A stretch of DNA of 64,000 bases from RGIG5579 sp045655865 (GTDB lineage: Bacteria > Bacillota > Clostridia > Oscillospirales > SIG627), in contig JAZOQB010000010.1 of assembly GCA_045655865.1 (NCBI GenBank), forward strand, positions 8,530 through 72,529, given 5' to 3'. Positions 8,010 through 16,422 of this stretch are shown here, piece by piece. The number at the start of each line of letters is the position of its first letter. Position 1 is the first letter of the stretch. A program made the translations under genes and the position numbers. The notes under the pieces were generated by a model. It did not search any database. It saw only the letters and a list, made by a program, of their open reading frames with translations, and was not told the origin of the DNA.

Positions 8010-9290
8010 ATGAAAATCAAAACCAAACAGATTACTTGGGAAGAGCTTGGGAAAAAGCCACCCCTGGCTCGTTTAAAGCCGAAAAAGCCATGGTTTCTCC
8101 TGGGACTTGTGGTGCGCCTTCTTTCTATTCCCGATCTTTTGGCCACCCGTTTTTCTTTCACCCGAGAGGGGATGGAGAGGGCGGGTGAGGGGCCGTATCT
8201 GATCTTAATGAACCATTCCAGCTTTTTGGATCTGAAAATGGCATCCCGGATCCTCTTTCCTATGAAATATCATATCGTAGCCACCACCGACGCCTTTGTG
8301 GGAAAGGCTTGGCTCCTTCGGCGGATCGGCTGTATCCCTACGCCGAAATTTGTCACCGACGTGGGGCTTGTCATGGACCTTTTGCGCATCATCAAAAAGG
8401 AAAAGCGCAGCGTTCTCATGTACCCCGAGGCGGGGTACAGCCTGGACGGTACCGCAACGGCTCTACCCCCAAGATTTGGCGGACTGTGTAAGCGCCTGGG
8501 GGTTCCGGTCCTCTTGATCCGTTCTGATGAGGGGGGATATCTCCGGGATCCTCTGTATAACGGTTTGCGCCTTAGGAAAGCGAAAGTTTCCGCAAAGCTC
8601 TCCTGCCTTTTGACCAAAGAGGAAATTCGGGAAAAGAGCCAGGAAGAACTGGACGAGATCTTAAATCGCGCCTTTACCTTTGACCACTTTCAGGATCAAA
8701 AGGAAAAGAAGATCCCTGTTACCGAGCCTTTCCGGGCTACGGGGCTGGAGAGGGTGCTGTACCGCTGTCCCGCTTGCCAGACAGAAGGAAAAATGCGGGG
8801 AGAGGGGGTTCGCGTCACCTGTCTTTGTTGCAAAAAAAGCTACGAAATGGATGAATACGGCGCTCTCCGGGCCACGTCCGGGGAAACGGAGTTTTCTCAG
8901 GTGCCGGCGTGGTTTCGCTGGGAAAGAGAGTGCGTTCGCCGAGAGGTGGAGGATCCCGATTACGCTTGGGAGATCCCGGTGAAGATCGGCGTTCTTTGCG
9001 ATTTTAAACAATTATATCAAATGGGTGACGGCACGCTTCGCCACGATCGGAGCGGCTTTACCCTGCGGGACGGGGAAGGAAACGTGGTCCACACCCAGGA
9101 CCCCTGGGCATCTTACAGCCTGAACGTGGACTATTTCTTCTATGAATTGGGAGACGTCATTGGCCTAGGTACGAAAGACCGCTTTTATTACTGCTTTCCC
9201 AAAGATAAGTTTCCCGTGGCAAAGGCTCGCCTTGCCGCCGAGGAAATGTATAAACTTCCCAAATTAGCGGCCAGCCGATCCGCCCGTTGA
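8010..9290 (+). CDS. PlsC-like acyltransferase with zinc-ribbon and C-terminal extension
   Basis: The 426-residue product begins with a hydrophobic segment (about 25-40) and a lysophosphatidic-acid-acyltransferase-type domain with NHSSFLD (NHx4D catalytic motif) and MYPEAGYS (equivalent of the EGTR block). This suggests acyl transfer to a membrane glycerolipid precursor. After about residue 245 there is a four-cysteine zinc ribbon (CPAC ... CLCC) and a roughly 130-residue C-terminal region of unknown role. Such extended PlsC proteins occur in Clostridia, but the substrate is not known. I took the ATG at 8010 because GGAGG at 8000-8004 precedes it; a longer frame from 7902 would begin inside the terminator. 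Confidence 0.8.
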   Translation: MKIKTKQITWEELGKKPPLARLKPKKPWFLLGLVVRLLSIPDLLATRFSFTREGMERAGEGPYLILMNHSSFLDLKMASRILFPMKYHIVATTDAFVGKAWLLRRIGCIPTPKFVTDVGLVMDLLRIIKKEKRSVLMYPEAGYSLDGTATALPPRFGGLCKRLGVPVLLIRSDEGGYLRDPLYNGLRLRKAKVSAKLSCLLTKEEIREKSQEELDEILNRAFTFDHFQDQKEKKIPVTEPFRATGLERVLYRCPACQTEGKMRGEGVRVTCLCCKKSYEMDEYGALRATSGETEFSQVPAWFRWERECVRREVEDPDYAWEIPVKIGVLCDFKQLYQMGDGTLRHDRSGFTLRDGEGNVVHTQDPWASYSLNVDYFFYELGDVIGLGTKDRFYYCFPKDKFPVAKARLAAEEMYKLPKLAASRSAR

Positions 9291-9333
9291 CCCTTGAGAG
9301 AGGTTTGGGGAGGCCGAAAGCTTGAAACGGCTA

Positions 9334-9481
9334 TGCGCAAAAAGAGGTAATTGAAGACAAAAAAAGATAAAAGGCTCGTTTTTTGCGCACATTTTGACTT
9401 TCCCGCCAAGGATTTTCTATAAAAAACCGATGGAAAACTTTTTGGAAACCACTTGATTTTGATTTTTTGCTATGATATACT
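9334..9481 (+). promoter_or_regulatory. Promoter and inverted repeat upstream of the sortase operon
   Basis: The 302-bp gap 9291-9592 has no gene. It holds a perfect inverted repeat TGCGCAAAAA (9334-9343) and TTTTTGCGCA (9380-9389) with a 36-nt loop, possibly a weak terminator for the gene before it or a protein site. A promoter follows: TTGATT at 9453-9458, 17-bp spacer, TATACT at 9476-9481. The transcript would carry an untranslated leader of roughly 100 nt before AGGAGG and the start codon at 9593. No known riboswitch is recognised in the leader. Confidence 0.6.
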
Positions 9482-9592
9482 AAGCACAGTGTTAATTGGC
9501 GTCTTTTGCCTATTTGCACATTTTAAGTGGTTCGCCCAAAGAGAAATCGGCGCGTTCCCGAAAAAACATATCGTTTTCAGGAGGTATTCCGC

Positions 9593-10141
9593 ATGAAAAA
9601 ACTTATGACTCTCGTTCTCGCTGTGATGTTGGTCTTGGCTGTGCTTCCCTTCTGTGTTAGCGCAAGAACCCTCACTGCCGAAGAAAAAGATTTGTTCGAG
9701 TCTCTCAAAGAGCAGATCGCTGTCAATGACGGCACTTTCGTTCTCCCGGCCGACGTAATTGCTCAGGCTGAGAACTACATTGCTTCCCTCAGCACCGCTT
9801 TGACCCCCGCTCAGATCGCTGAGATCAAGGCCGAAGTGGAAGCCGCTAAGGCTGTTGTGAAGCAGACCGGAACCGGCGTAGCTTCCAAGTGGAGCAAGCA
9901 AGTTAAGGACGCCATTCTCGAGCACGTGGATGCTGCTGCCGAAGCCATCAATTGCTCTGCTACCGTGAATGCCAAGGGCGGCATTGACGTGAAAGATGCT
10001 ACCGGCGCTGTTATCGTTACCAACGATGAATTGATCAAGACCACCGGTTTCGGTGTAGAGACTGCCGTAATTGCAGGTGTCGCTGTTCTTTCCGTACTGC
10101 TGGCATGTGCTTTCGTTTCCAAGAAGGTTAAACTTTTCTAA
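9593..10141 (+). CDS. Secreted surface protein with non-canonical sortase signal
   Basis: I do not recognise the family. The 182-residue product has a clear signal peptide (MKKL, hydrophobic to about 20, cleavage after VSA at 22-24), a mostly helical Ala/Glu-rich mature domain, and a C-terminus organised like a sorting signal: IKTTG at 148-152, a hydrophobic stretch about 157-174, then KKVK. The TG pair is kept but the LP of LPXTG is replaced. A class D sortase gene follows after 15 nt, so this is probably its substrate (inference). The strong AGGAGG site and frequent GCT, CTC and AAG codons, unlike its neighbours, suggest high expression. Alternatively it is a simple membrane-anchored protein with a C-terminal helix. 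Confidence 0.7.
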   Translation: MKKLMTLVLAVMLVLAVLPFCVSARTLTAEEKDLFESLKEQIAVNDGTFVLPADVIAQAENYIASLSTALTPAQIAEIKAEVEAAKAVVKQTGTGVASKWSKQVKDAILEHVDAAAEAINCSATVNAKGGIDVKDATGAVIVTNDELIKTTGFGVETAVIAGVAVLSVLLACAFVSKKVKLF

Positions 10142-10156
10142 GATCCTTTAGAAAAA

Positions 10157-10846
10157 ATGAAGCGCTTATATCAAGCGATAAAAGGAGTGGCGTTAATCAT
10201 ATCGCCACTTCTTTTGTCTTTTACGATCATATTTTTTCTTTTTTTGGCTTTCGGAAAAAGCGTTTCCCCCTACTTCAAAGCCATCGATCTTTTGTTGCAA
10301 GACAAAAATCAATCTGCCCCGACACAGGGATACGAAAACATTTTTCAAGGCTATGAAAAGAACGATGCCCCCGGAACCGTCGTTGACGGAGTCACGTTTA
10401 TCGATGGAAACGACATTGTGTTTCCCAAACGCGGGGCTCTGTATGCCAAGCTTTCCCTTCCTTCCGTAGGAATGGAGACCGACGTTTATTTTGACGATTC
10501 CGATGCCGCATTGAACCGTGGCGGTGTGGGGCAAAGCTACAGTTCCAAGATCCCCGGCTACGGAAAGCCCATTCTGATCAGCGGGCACAACAACGGAAAG
10601 TTCAACGCCCTCCAACACCTAAAGGTGGGGGATACGGTGGTCATCACCACCAACTACGGTATTTTTGAATATCGGGTTCGGGAATGCGTTGTGAAAGATC
10701 GATCGGATCCCACCGCCGCAAATCTTCAACAGGAGAAGGAGGAATTGATCCTTTATACCTGTTATCCTTTCTCTATGTTGGGTCTTACCCGTCAACGGTA
10801 TTTTGTCTATGCCGATAAAATATCCGGGCCTGTGGTCCTTCATTGA
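10157..10846 (+). CDS. Class D-like sortase
   Basis: Sortases cleave a C-terminal sorting motif and join the protein to the cell wall or a pilin. This 229-residue protein has an N-terminal membrane anchor (about 12-32) and an extracellular beta-barrel with the catalytic residues in place: ISGHNNG (His144), LYTCYP (Cys202) and TRQR (Arg212 or Arg214). The spacing and the LKVGDTVVITT strand fit class D better than class A or B. The start has a weak ribosome-binding site 15 nt after the preceding stop, so translation may be coupled. Its likely substrate is the upstream IKTTG protein. Confidence 0.88.
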   Translation: MKRLYQAIKGVALIISPLLLSFTIIFFLFLAFGKSVSPYFKAIDLLLQDKNQSAPTQGYENIFQGYEKNDAPGTVVDGVTFIDGNDIVFPKRGALYAKLSLPSVGMETDVYFDDSDAALNRGGVGQSYSSKIPGYGKPILISGHNNGKFNALQHLKVGDTVVITTNYGIFEYRVRECVVKDRSDPTAANLQQEKEELILYTCYPFSMLGLTRQRYFVYADKISGPVVLH

Positions 10847-10860
10847 AAGGAGGAAACGAA

Positions 10861-11766
10861 ATGAAAAAACAGTGGGATATGAAAAAAATCAGCCGTACCG
10901 TTATTTCTCTTTTTCTCCTTTTGATCTTCGCTTCCTCTTTGGTGCTGGTGATCCTTGCTCCTTTGGGGAAGATCGCCGTGTCAGAGAAGAGCGTAATGAA
11001 AACGTTGGAAGCGGTCTGCTATCCTCAAAAAGTGCGGGAGGAAATTCGCGGCGCTTTTGAAAATCTGTGCGTCACCAGCGGGATCCCCCAAGAGTTGACC
11101 GACTCCTTTCTGGAAGAGGTTGTGAGCGATGAGGCGCTGATCCAACCCATCCTGCAAATGTATACCGATGAAACCCTTTCCCTGCCCACCCAAGCGTGGA
11201 AAGGGGAGTTTGTGGCGCGGGTGGAAGCTTACGCTGCAACTTTGCAAAAAAAAGAAGGAACGAAGATCACAGACGAGGAATTGGAGGAGTTGAAAGCTTC
11301 TTTTCCCGAGACTGCAGATTATTTTATTTCGGAAATCAAATCTTCCATTCGTTTAAGCGGCCTGTTTTCGGTTTTGGGATCGGTCATCGGCATGATGGAG
11401 CGTTTCCTTCCGTACGTTATGACAGCGGGCCTGGTGTTCGCTCTGTTTTCCGCCAGCCTTCTCTTTTTAATCTGGAAAAAGAAGATTTTCTTTTTTTCTT
11501 ATGCAAGTTTTGTTTCCGCCGGCATTCTTTTTCTGGTTCCCTCGCTCCTTTATCGCGCGGGAAATTACACGGAAAGGTTGAGCGTGGAACCGGTCTATTT
11601 AAAACAGTTGATCTGTACGATTTTGGACGGCTTTTTTCAAAACATGTTCATTGCCGGCATCGTGCTTTGCATCATAGGAATCCTTTTTGGCTCGCGCCCC
11701 TTGTATTTGTTCGCAAAAAATTGGAAGGAAAAGGCGAAAAAAGAAAAACCCGAGGAGATATCTTAA
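10861..11766 (+). CDS. Membrane protein of the sortase operon (unknown)
   Basis: The 301-residue protein has an N-terminal transmembrane segment (about 13-35), a helical extracytoplasmic domain (about 36-175) and three or four further membrane segments (about 180-275), ending in a Lys/Glu-rich cytoplasmic tail. I see no catalytic motif. The start at 10861 follows AAAGGAGG. It sits 14 nt after the sortase gene and before a strong terminator, making a three-gene operon. It could present the substrate or act as an accessory to the sortase, but nothing in the sequence proves it. Confidence 0.65.
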   Translation: MKKQWDMKKISRTVISLFLLLIFASSLVLVILAPLGKIAVSEKSVMKTLEAVCYPQKVREEIRGAFENLCVTSGIPQELTDSFLEEVVSDEALIQPILQMYTDETLSLPTQAWKGEFVARVEAYAATLQKKEGTKITDEELEELKASFPETADYFISEIKSSIRLSGLFSVLGSVIGMMERFLPYVMTAGLVFALFSASLLFLIWKKKIFFFSYASFVSAGILFLVPSLLYRAGNYTERLSVEPVYLKQLICTILDGFFQNMFIAGIVLCIIGILFGSRPLYLFAKNWKEKAKKEKPEEIS

Positions 11767-11774
11767 GAAACCTT

Positions 11775-11809
11775 AAAAAAATACCACCGTACAACGGTGG
11801 TATTTTTTT
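11775..11809. terminator. Terminator between the sortase operon and the chloride-channel gene
   Basis: The stem ATACCACCGT pairs with ACGGTGGTAT around a 3-nt loop, flanked by A and T runs. It can terminate the plus-strand operon and the convergent minus-strand clc gene. Confidence 0.92.
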
Positions 11810-11842
11810 GTTTTTTCAAATTTTTGGAGAAGGGCCCGGTTT

Positions 11843-13417
11843 TCAGAGTTCTTGAGGCTCAAGGGTGGCATCTCCTAAGATGGCGGCCAGCTCCTCCCGC
11901 ACCTTTTCCGGTTCCGGGGAGGTGCAGCGCAAAAGAAGCCGATCCCCCTGTTCCAAGAGGGGGCTTGCCGGATCTTTTCGGGTGACGGAGAGAATAAAGA
12001 CGCCGTGTGGCCAGAAAATATCCCGTACTTCCTTTCCTACGGCAAAGGCGCCGGGGGCGACGGTAAGGGAAAATTCCTCCTGAAGGGTGGTCTTATTCCG
12101 GAGAAGATCTTCTTCCCGGCGCTCCAGGATCAGATCGTTGGTGGATTTTGCTCCGAAGGCTTCCGATATGGAAAAGGCGAGGGTGGCCACCAGGACGACC
12201 GGCAAAAGATTGTCTCCCAGACCCAGGGCCTCCACGGAAAAGAGAATGGCGGTCAGGGGCATTTTCATGATCCCTGCGATGCCACCGCAGATCCCCAGTC
12301 CCAGAACCGCGGAAAACAGATCTTCGTTCATTCCAAAACGAAGAAAGATCTCGCCCAGAATTGCGGCAAGGGTGGCGCTGATGGCCAAAAGCGGTAAGAA
12401 GGTTCCGCCGGTGACGCCGCTCATATTGGCACAGAGTGTAAGAGAGGAGCGGATAAAAAGGATGAGAAGGAGCATCCAAAGGGCGGGGCGGGATACAAAG
12501 AAAGAAAGGATCAACTCGTGCCCGGTGGAGATATAGGACAGAGAAAAGAGTCCAAAAAAGAGGGTGAGAGCGAGAATGGGGAAGAATCGGAACCGGGTCG
12601 GGATCCGATGTAACGTGCGATCGAAGACTTTGTCCAAACATTCATAAAAGCGGAGAAAAAGAACGGAAAAAAGGCCCAGGAGAAGCCCTACAAGAAGGGG
12701 GAGCCAAACGCTCTTCCAGGGAAGGGCGGAGATCTCGGTCAGGGCGAAAAGACCGGGCTGGATTCCCAAAACTGGGGAGAGCACGGAAGAGACGAGATTG
12801 GCGGTAAGAACCGATACCACGGAGGTGAGCACGATCAGGGGGGAGATGCGCTGATGCGCTTCTTCAATGGCAAACAGGATCCCGGACATGGGCGCTCCCG
12901 TGGCCACGCTAAAGCCGGCGCAGGCTCCGCCGGTCATGGAAAAACGCTCCCACGCCCGCATCTTTTTGGGAGCCAGACGGACCATTCCGCCGCCCAGTGC
13001 GGTTCCCATTTGCACGGAAGGCCCTTCCGTTCCCAAGGGAACTCCCAACAAGAAGGAGAACAGGGAGAGGAAAAAGGCGCCTGCGGCGTTTTGCCACCAG
13101 TTCAAGGAAAAAAGTCCTCGGAGGGCTCCGATGGACACGGGGATCCCCCCACCCTTTAAGGAGGGGGCCTTTTTGTAAACGAAGGCGTAGAGAAGCCCCG
13201 AAAGGAAAAAGAGGCCAAGGACGGGGAGGACGAGGAAAAGATTTTCCCGTAACAAGGCGTAGCCGCTATGGGATAAGAGAACTGTGTGCTTTGCACAGAA
13301 CTTGTAAAGGCAAACCACCACCGAAACGCTGCCTCCGGACAGAGCGCCGAAAAGAATGGTGGGCGCAATGGAGGACAGAAAGTGCTCGGCGCGGATTCCG
13401 GTTCGTTTTTGGGACAT
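11843..13417 (-). CDS. ClC-family chloride channel/antiporter with TrkA-C domain
   Basis: This 524-residue membrane protein has about ten hydrophobic segments and ClC signatures: GTEGPS (gating Glu; E. coli has GREGP), a MSGILFAIEE block with the proton-path Glu position, and GIAGIMKMPLTAI. The C-terminal 75 residues form a TrkA-C-like regulatory domain (FSLTVAPGAFAVGKEVRD). It probably exchanges chloride for protons; fluoride or nitrate specificity cannot be excluded. The ATG at 13417 has a GGAG site; the frame is open further upstream but with a worse start. It is convergent with the sortase operon and monocistronic. Confidence 0.88.
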   Translation of the reverse strand: MSQKRTGIRAEHFLSSIAPTILFGALSGGSVSVVVCLYKFCAKHTVLLSHSGYALLRENLFLVLPVLGLFFLSGLLYAFVYKKAPSLKGGGIPVSIGALRGLFSLNWWQNAAGAFFLSLFSFLLGVPLGTEGPSVQMGTALGGGMVRLAPKKMRAWERFSMTGGACAGFSVATGAPMSGILFAIEEAHQRISPLIVLTSVVSVLTANLVSSVLSPVLGIQPGLFALTEISALPWKSVWLPLLVGLLLGLFSVLFLRFYECLDKVFDRTLHRIPTRFRFFPILALTLFFGLFSLSYISTGHELILSFFVSRPALWMLLLILFIRSSLTLCANMSGVTGGTFLPLLAISATLAAILGEIFLRFGMNEDLFSAVLGLGICGGIAGIMKMPLTAILFSVEALGLGDNLLPVVLVATLAFSISEAFGAKSTNDLILERREEDLLRNKTTLQEEFSLTVAPGAFAVGKEVRDIFWPHGVFILSVTRKDPASPLLEQGDRLLLRCTSPEPEKVREELAAILGDATLEPQEL

Positions 13418-13604
13418 ATCCGTTTCTCCGTTTTTTCTCTTTATTTTCTTCATTTTACCACACAAAAGAAAAAAAGCAAGGCACAGCCCTGCAAAAAAAA
13501 TTCCTTACCGATTTGTTGCCGTCCGGAAAGAAAGAGCAAAGCCACAGGGCCAGCGGAAAGCGCAATTTGTAGCGAAGGGGGGAAGGATCGTTCATTTTTC
13601 AAAC

Positions 13605-13650
13605 AAAAAAGCACCCACGCCAAGAGATGCTTCCCTGTGGGGTGCTTTTT
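13605..13650 (-). terminator. Terminator after the FAD oxidoreductase gene
   Basis: The stem AAAAAGCACCC pairs with GGGTGCTTTTT, with T runs on both strands. It lies 27 nt past the stop of the minus-strand oxidoreductase gene. Confidence 0.85.
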
Positions 13651-13676
13651 ATATTTTTGTGAAAACAGGATCGGGG

Positions 13677-14960
13677 TTAAACGTGACCGCCGTCGATCTG
13701 CGCGGCATTCTTTCCGTGGATGATTACCGTCTTATCCTCAGGTACGTACTCGTCCGGGAAATGGATCATCACGTTCTGATCTTCAAGATTCTTTTGCAAT
13801 GTGCCAATATCCACGCGCGAGACGGCGCGACCGGTTTTGATCGCCAGGGCCGCCGTTTCTCCTGCCGCCTGGCCCGTCAAGATTGCGGGAGGGATGACGC
13901 GCATCAGATCCCAAGCGTAGCCCGTGCCGTCGGCACTTCTGCCGGCGGTAATCATATTGGGAAAGTCGCTTCGGGTCAGGCATCGAAGTGGGATCTCAAA
14001 GAGATGATCTCTGTGTTCAAAATCATTGATGGCGCAAACGGAATCGTCAAAATGCCGATAAGCATCAGAAATCCGGAGAGAATAATCGCCTTTGATATGA
14101 GAGGTGGTTCGAAATTGCGGCATTCCGGGTGTGGATACGATCTCTCTGGACCACCGGTCTGTTTCCCGAAGTTTTTCCAGAATCAGAAGATGATTTTTGA
14201 TAATGTACTGGCTGACCTCTTCTGCACAAAGACCCGACCAGCGCGGAACGTTTTGCGGTTGTCCGTCGCCGAACAGGTTTACCGCGCCTCCCCAAAAATC
14301 CCGATACGCCAAGGAGATGTTTTGCTTTTCATAGGCCCGCTTACAGGAATCCAGGGTGATCATTTTCGTATAAAAGGTAAAGAAGTTTTCTCCCTTTACA
14401 AAAGGAATTCCGCCGCGGCGCAACACGTCGCAGTCGCCCGTGGTGTCTATCAGCATGCGGCAAGCGTAAAACTCGGTGCCGCCTTTGCTTTCCGTGACAA
14501 TGCCGCGACAAAGGTTTCCCTCCATGATGGGATCGCACGACATACAGTCAAATAAGAGATCAACACCTGCCGCACAAACCTCTTCGGTGAGCTGGTAAGC
14601 AAAAATAGCGGGGGAAAACCGTTGCACATATCTTTGCTCGGTATCATGAGAGGGCTCTTTGATCTTCCAATCTTCCGGAATGGTGTCAAAGCCAAGCTGG
14701 GCACTCATACGAAGCCATTTTTCGGCAAGTCCGAAAATGATCTGCTTTCCGCGCCCATTGCACATGGGAACGAACAGATTGATCAGCCCAAGGGTGCTAA
14801 GACCGCCAAGGAGATTGCTTTTTTCAAGAAGCAGGGTTGAGCATCCCTTTTTCGCGGCACTGACGGCGGCCGCTACACCGGCCACGCCTCCACCGCACAC
14901 GATCACATCGTATTCTTTTTTCACGGAAAGCTTTTTGGAATAAATAATTTCGCTTGCCAT
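13677..14960 (-). CDS. FAD-dependent oxidoreductase (FAD_oxidored family)
   Basis: The 427-residue protein starts with a Rossmann FAD-binding motif (DVIVCGGGVAGVAAAVSAAKKG, residues about 18-39) followed by LLEKSNLLGGLSTLG, typical of the FAD_oxidored group related to fumarate reductase and glucose-inhibited-division-like flavoproteins. Further family features are DTTGDCDVLRRGGIPF and a C-terminal GRSADGTGYAWDLMR block. No signal peptide is seen. The substrate is unknown; relatives are often encoded near carbohydrate-processing genes. It is co-directional with and 48 nt after the esterase gene, so they form a two-gene unit. Codon use in this pair looks less G+C-rich than in the surrounding core genes. 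Confidence 0.8.
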   Translation of the reverse strand: MASEIIYSKKLSVKKEYDVIVCGGGVAGVAAAVSAAKKGCSTLLLEKSNLLGGLSTLGLINLFVPMCNGRGKQIIFGLAEKWLRMSAQLGFDTIPEDWKIKEPSHDTEQRYVQRFSPAIFAYQLTEEVCAAGVDLLFDCMSCDPIMEGNLCRGIVTESKGGTEFYACRMLIDTTGDCDVLRRGGIPFVKGENFFTFYTKMITLDSCKRAYEKQNISLAYRDFWGGAVNLFGDGQPQNVPRWSGLCAEEVSQYIIKNHLLILEKLRETDRWSREIVSTPGMPQFRTTSHIKGDYSLRISDAYRHFDDSVCAINDFEHRDHLFEIPLRCLTRSDFPNMITAGRSADGTGYAWDLMRVIPPAILTGQAAGETAALAIKTGRAVSRVDIGTLQKNLEDQNVMIHFPDEYVPEDKTVIIHGKNAAQIDGGHV

Positions 14961-15008
14961 ATCGCTCCCTTACCTTTCTGCTGTAGTCTTTCGCGGGCAA
15001 AGCCCGGA

Positions 15009-15683
15009 TCAAAACTGATCCTGGCAAATTTCCGGAATCGGTGAAAAATCACGTTTTCTATAGGAAAGAAGCCGCTCGATCAGATCCGTTTGGCGGTATG
15101 CATAGTCAATACCGTCGCTATGACCTTTGTTTTCCAGAAGAGAAAGCTCTGCCGCACCGCCGTTACGGTTTGTAAAATCCACCATGATTTCAGATTGCGA
15201 AGGCGGAACCACAAAATCCTTCTCGCCGTGATAAGCAATCACGGGGGTCTTGACCAATCTGCCGGTACGCCAAACAACACCGCCCCCTGCCACCGGAGCG
15301 ATGGCAGCAAACATTTCCGGATAACACATCCCCATTTCCCAGGTTCCGTAACCGCCCATGCTGGAACCGGTTAAAACGATTCTGTCTTTTGGTATTTTAT
15401 ATTCCATCACCACAGAATCAATGAGACATTTTAGTTCTTTGACCATATTGTTCCAAATAAATTTGGCGGGGCACTGGGGAAAAAGAACGATCGCGTTGAT
15501 ATGAATCCCCTCTTTTATAAGTTTTGGGATACCGTGGCGATAGATATGATCAAAATTTTTTCCTCTTTCTCCTGCGCCGTGAAGATAGATCAGCAAGGGC
15601 TTCTCTTTTAAGTCATCACCAAAAGATATCCCATAATTCATTTGATTGTCATCACACGACAGATGCGTTCTGATGTTCATCAT
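15009..15683 (-). CDS. Alpha/beta hydrolase, predicted esterase
   Basis: The 224-residue alpha/beta hydrolase has HGAGERG (oxyanion loop), the nucleophile elbow GSSMGG (Ser), a GEKDFVVPP acid segment (Asp) and a C-terminal NKGHSDG histidine. This matches the PHB-depolymerase or acetyl-xylan-esterase-like group. There is no signal peptide, so it acts in the cytoplasm. Two adjacent ATGs (15683, 15680) follow GAGGTG; either could start. It precedes the FAD oxidoreductase on the same strand, which suggests joint use of an esterified, perhaps plant-derived, substrate (inference). Confidence 0.8.
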   Translation of the reverse strand: MMNIRTHLSCDDNQMNYGISFGDDLKEKPLLIYLHGAGERGKNFDHIYRHGIPKLIKEGIHINAIVLFPQCPAKFIWNNMVKELKCLIDSVVMEYKIPKDRIVLTGSSMGGYGTWEMGMCYPEMFAAIAPVAGGGVVWRTGRLVKTPVIAYHGEKDFVVPPSQSEIMVDFTNRNGGAAELSLLENKGHSDGIDYAYRQTDLIERLLSYRKRDFSPIPEICQDQF

Positions 15684-15776
15684 AAAAAATCACCTCGTTA
15701 TGGGTATGATGTCGGCGCCTGATCGACCCCGAAGGCACTCGCCGATTCCATTTGTCATGCTCATTATAGCATGCTT

Positions 15777-15932
15777 TTGCACGAAGTGCAACATCCTTGA
15801 AAGTCAGCCCACATCGTTTACACCGCAAGGTGTAACATCATTTTGTGTCCGCCAAGGCTAAACGATGTTAGCCTACGGCTAAATGATGTTGACCGCAAGC
15901 GGTCAGACGATGTTGTGTCCTTGCGGACACAA
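15777..15932. repeat. Array of short hairpins with variable stems and a constant ATGATGTT-like spacer
   Basis: Five perfect small inverted repeats sit in 156 bp: 15777-15791 (TTGCAC/GTGCAA), 15818-15835 (TTACACC/GGTGTAA), 15868-15882 (TTAGCC/GGCTAA), 15891-15904 (GACCGC/GCGGTC) and 15913-15932 (TTGTGTCC/GGACACAA). They are separated by forms of A[CT]GATGTT or its complement AACATCR. A sixth unit at 15843-15862 joins a left arm of the last type to a right arm of the TTAGCC type and no longer pairs. Stem sequences differ while pairing is kept. No gene fits here. Confidence 0.85.
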
Positions 15933-15936
15933 ACAC

Positions 15937-15973
15937 AAAAAGAAAGATACGATTTTCATCGTGTCTTTCTTTT
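15937..15973 (-). terminator. Terminator after tRNA-Cys
   Basis: A 17-bp stem (AAAAAGAAAGATACGAT pairing with ATCGTGTCTTTCTTTTT, one T-G wobble) with a TTTC loop lies directly 3' of the minus-strand tRNA. The last stem base touches the encoded CCA end. Confidence 0.85.
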
Positions 15974-16047
15974 TGGAGGCGCCACCCGGAATCGGACCGG
16001 GGATAAAGGTTTTGCAGACCTCTGCCTTACCGCTTGGCTATGGCGCC
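15974..16047 (-). tRNA. tRNA-Cys (anticodon GCA)
   Basis: The reverse strand folds into a full cloverleaf of 74 nt: acceptor GGCGCCA with TGGCGCC, a D arm with GCC and GGC stems, an anticodon loop CTGCAAA giving GCA, T arm CCCGG/CCGGG with loop TCCGATT, discriminator T (normal for cysteine) and an encoded CCA. A terminator follows immediately, so it is transcribed alone. Confidence 0.95.
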
Positions 16048-16127
16048 GTATTCTTTTTCGCGGACCTTCATTATAGCAAAGGGGATTTCATTTGTCAAGG
16101 TGAATTTGAGAAAAAACATCTTTTTTC

Positions 16128-16397
16128 TTGACTTTTCTTTTTGGGTATGCTACATTACTAAGGAAAAGGCGATGAAGGAAAGAGTACCCCTGTGAGACGC
16201 GCAAAGCGAGCGGAGGACGGTGTGAGCTCCGTGGTAGCGGCAGGCGGGAAGATCACTCCCGAGCAGCGAACCGATTTCTTTTTTTGAATGAGGCTTCGAC
16301 GGAGTCCCCGTTATCGGACGGGCGCATGACGGTGCGTTTTGGAGCAACAGGTGGTAAGCGAAGTGGAATCTTCGTCCTTTGCGGACGAAGTTTTTTT
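16128..16397 (+). promoter_or_regulatory. ileS T-box leader with promoter and terminator
   Basis: The promoter is TTGACT at 16128-16133, a 17-bp spacer and TACATT at 16151-16156. The leader opens with GATGAAGGAAAGAGTA, typical of T-box stem I, and has ATC (Ile) at 16252-16254 as candidate specifier. The T-box core is GGTGGTAAGCG at 16350-16360, whose UGGU would pair with an NCCA end carrying discriminator A, as in tRNA-Ile. The core is less canonical than GGTGGTACCGCG. The terminator stem CTTCGTCC/GGACGAAG at 16370-16390 ends in a T run. Uncharged tRNA-Ile would prevent termination and raise ileS expression. Confidence 0.88.
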
Positions 16398-16422
16398 ATT
16401 TTTTTCGGAAAAAGGAGGAGCC

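Noticed and set aside
13356..14555. 399-residue plus-strand ORF opposite the FAD oxidoreductase
   Set aside because: Crosses a terminator and the start of two unrelated genes; shadow of the flavoprotein.
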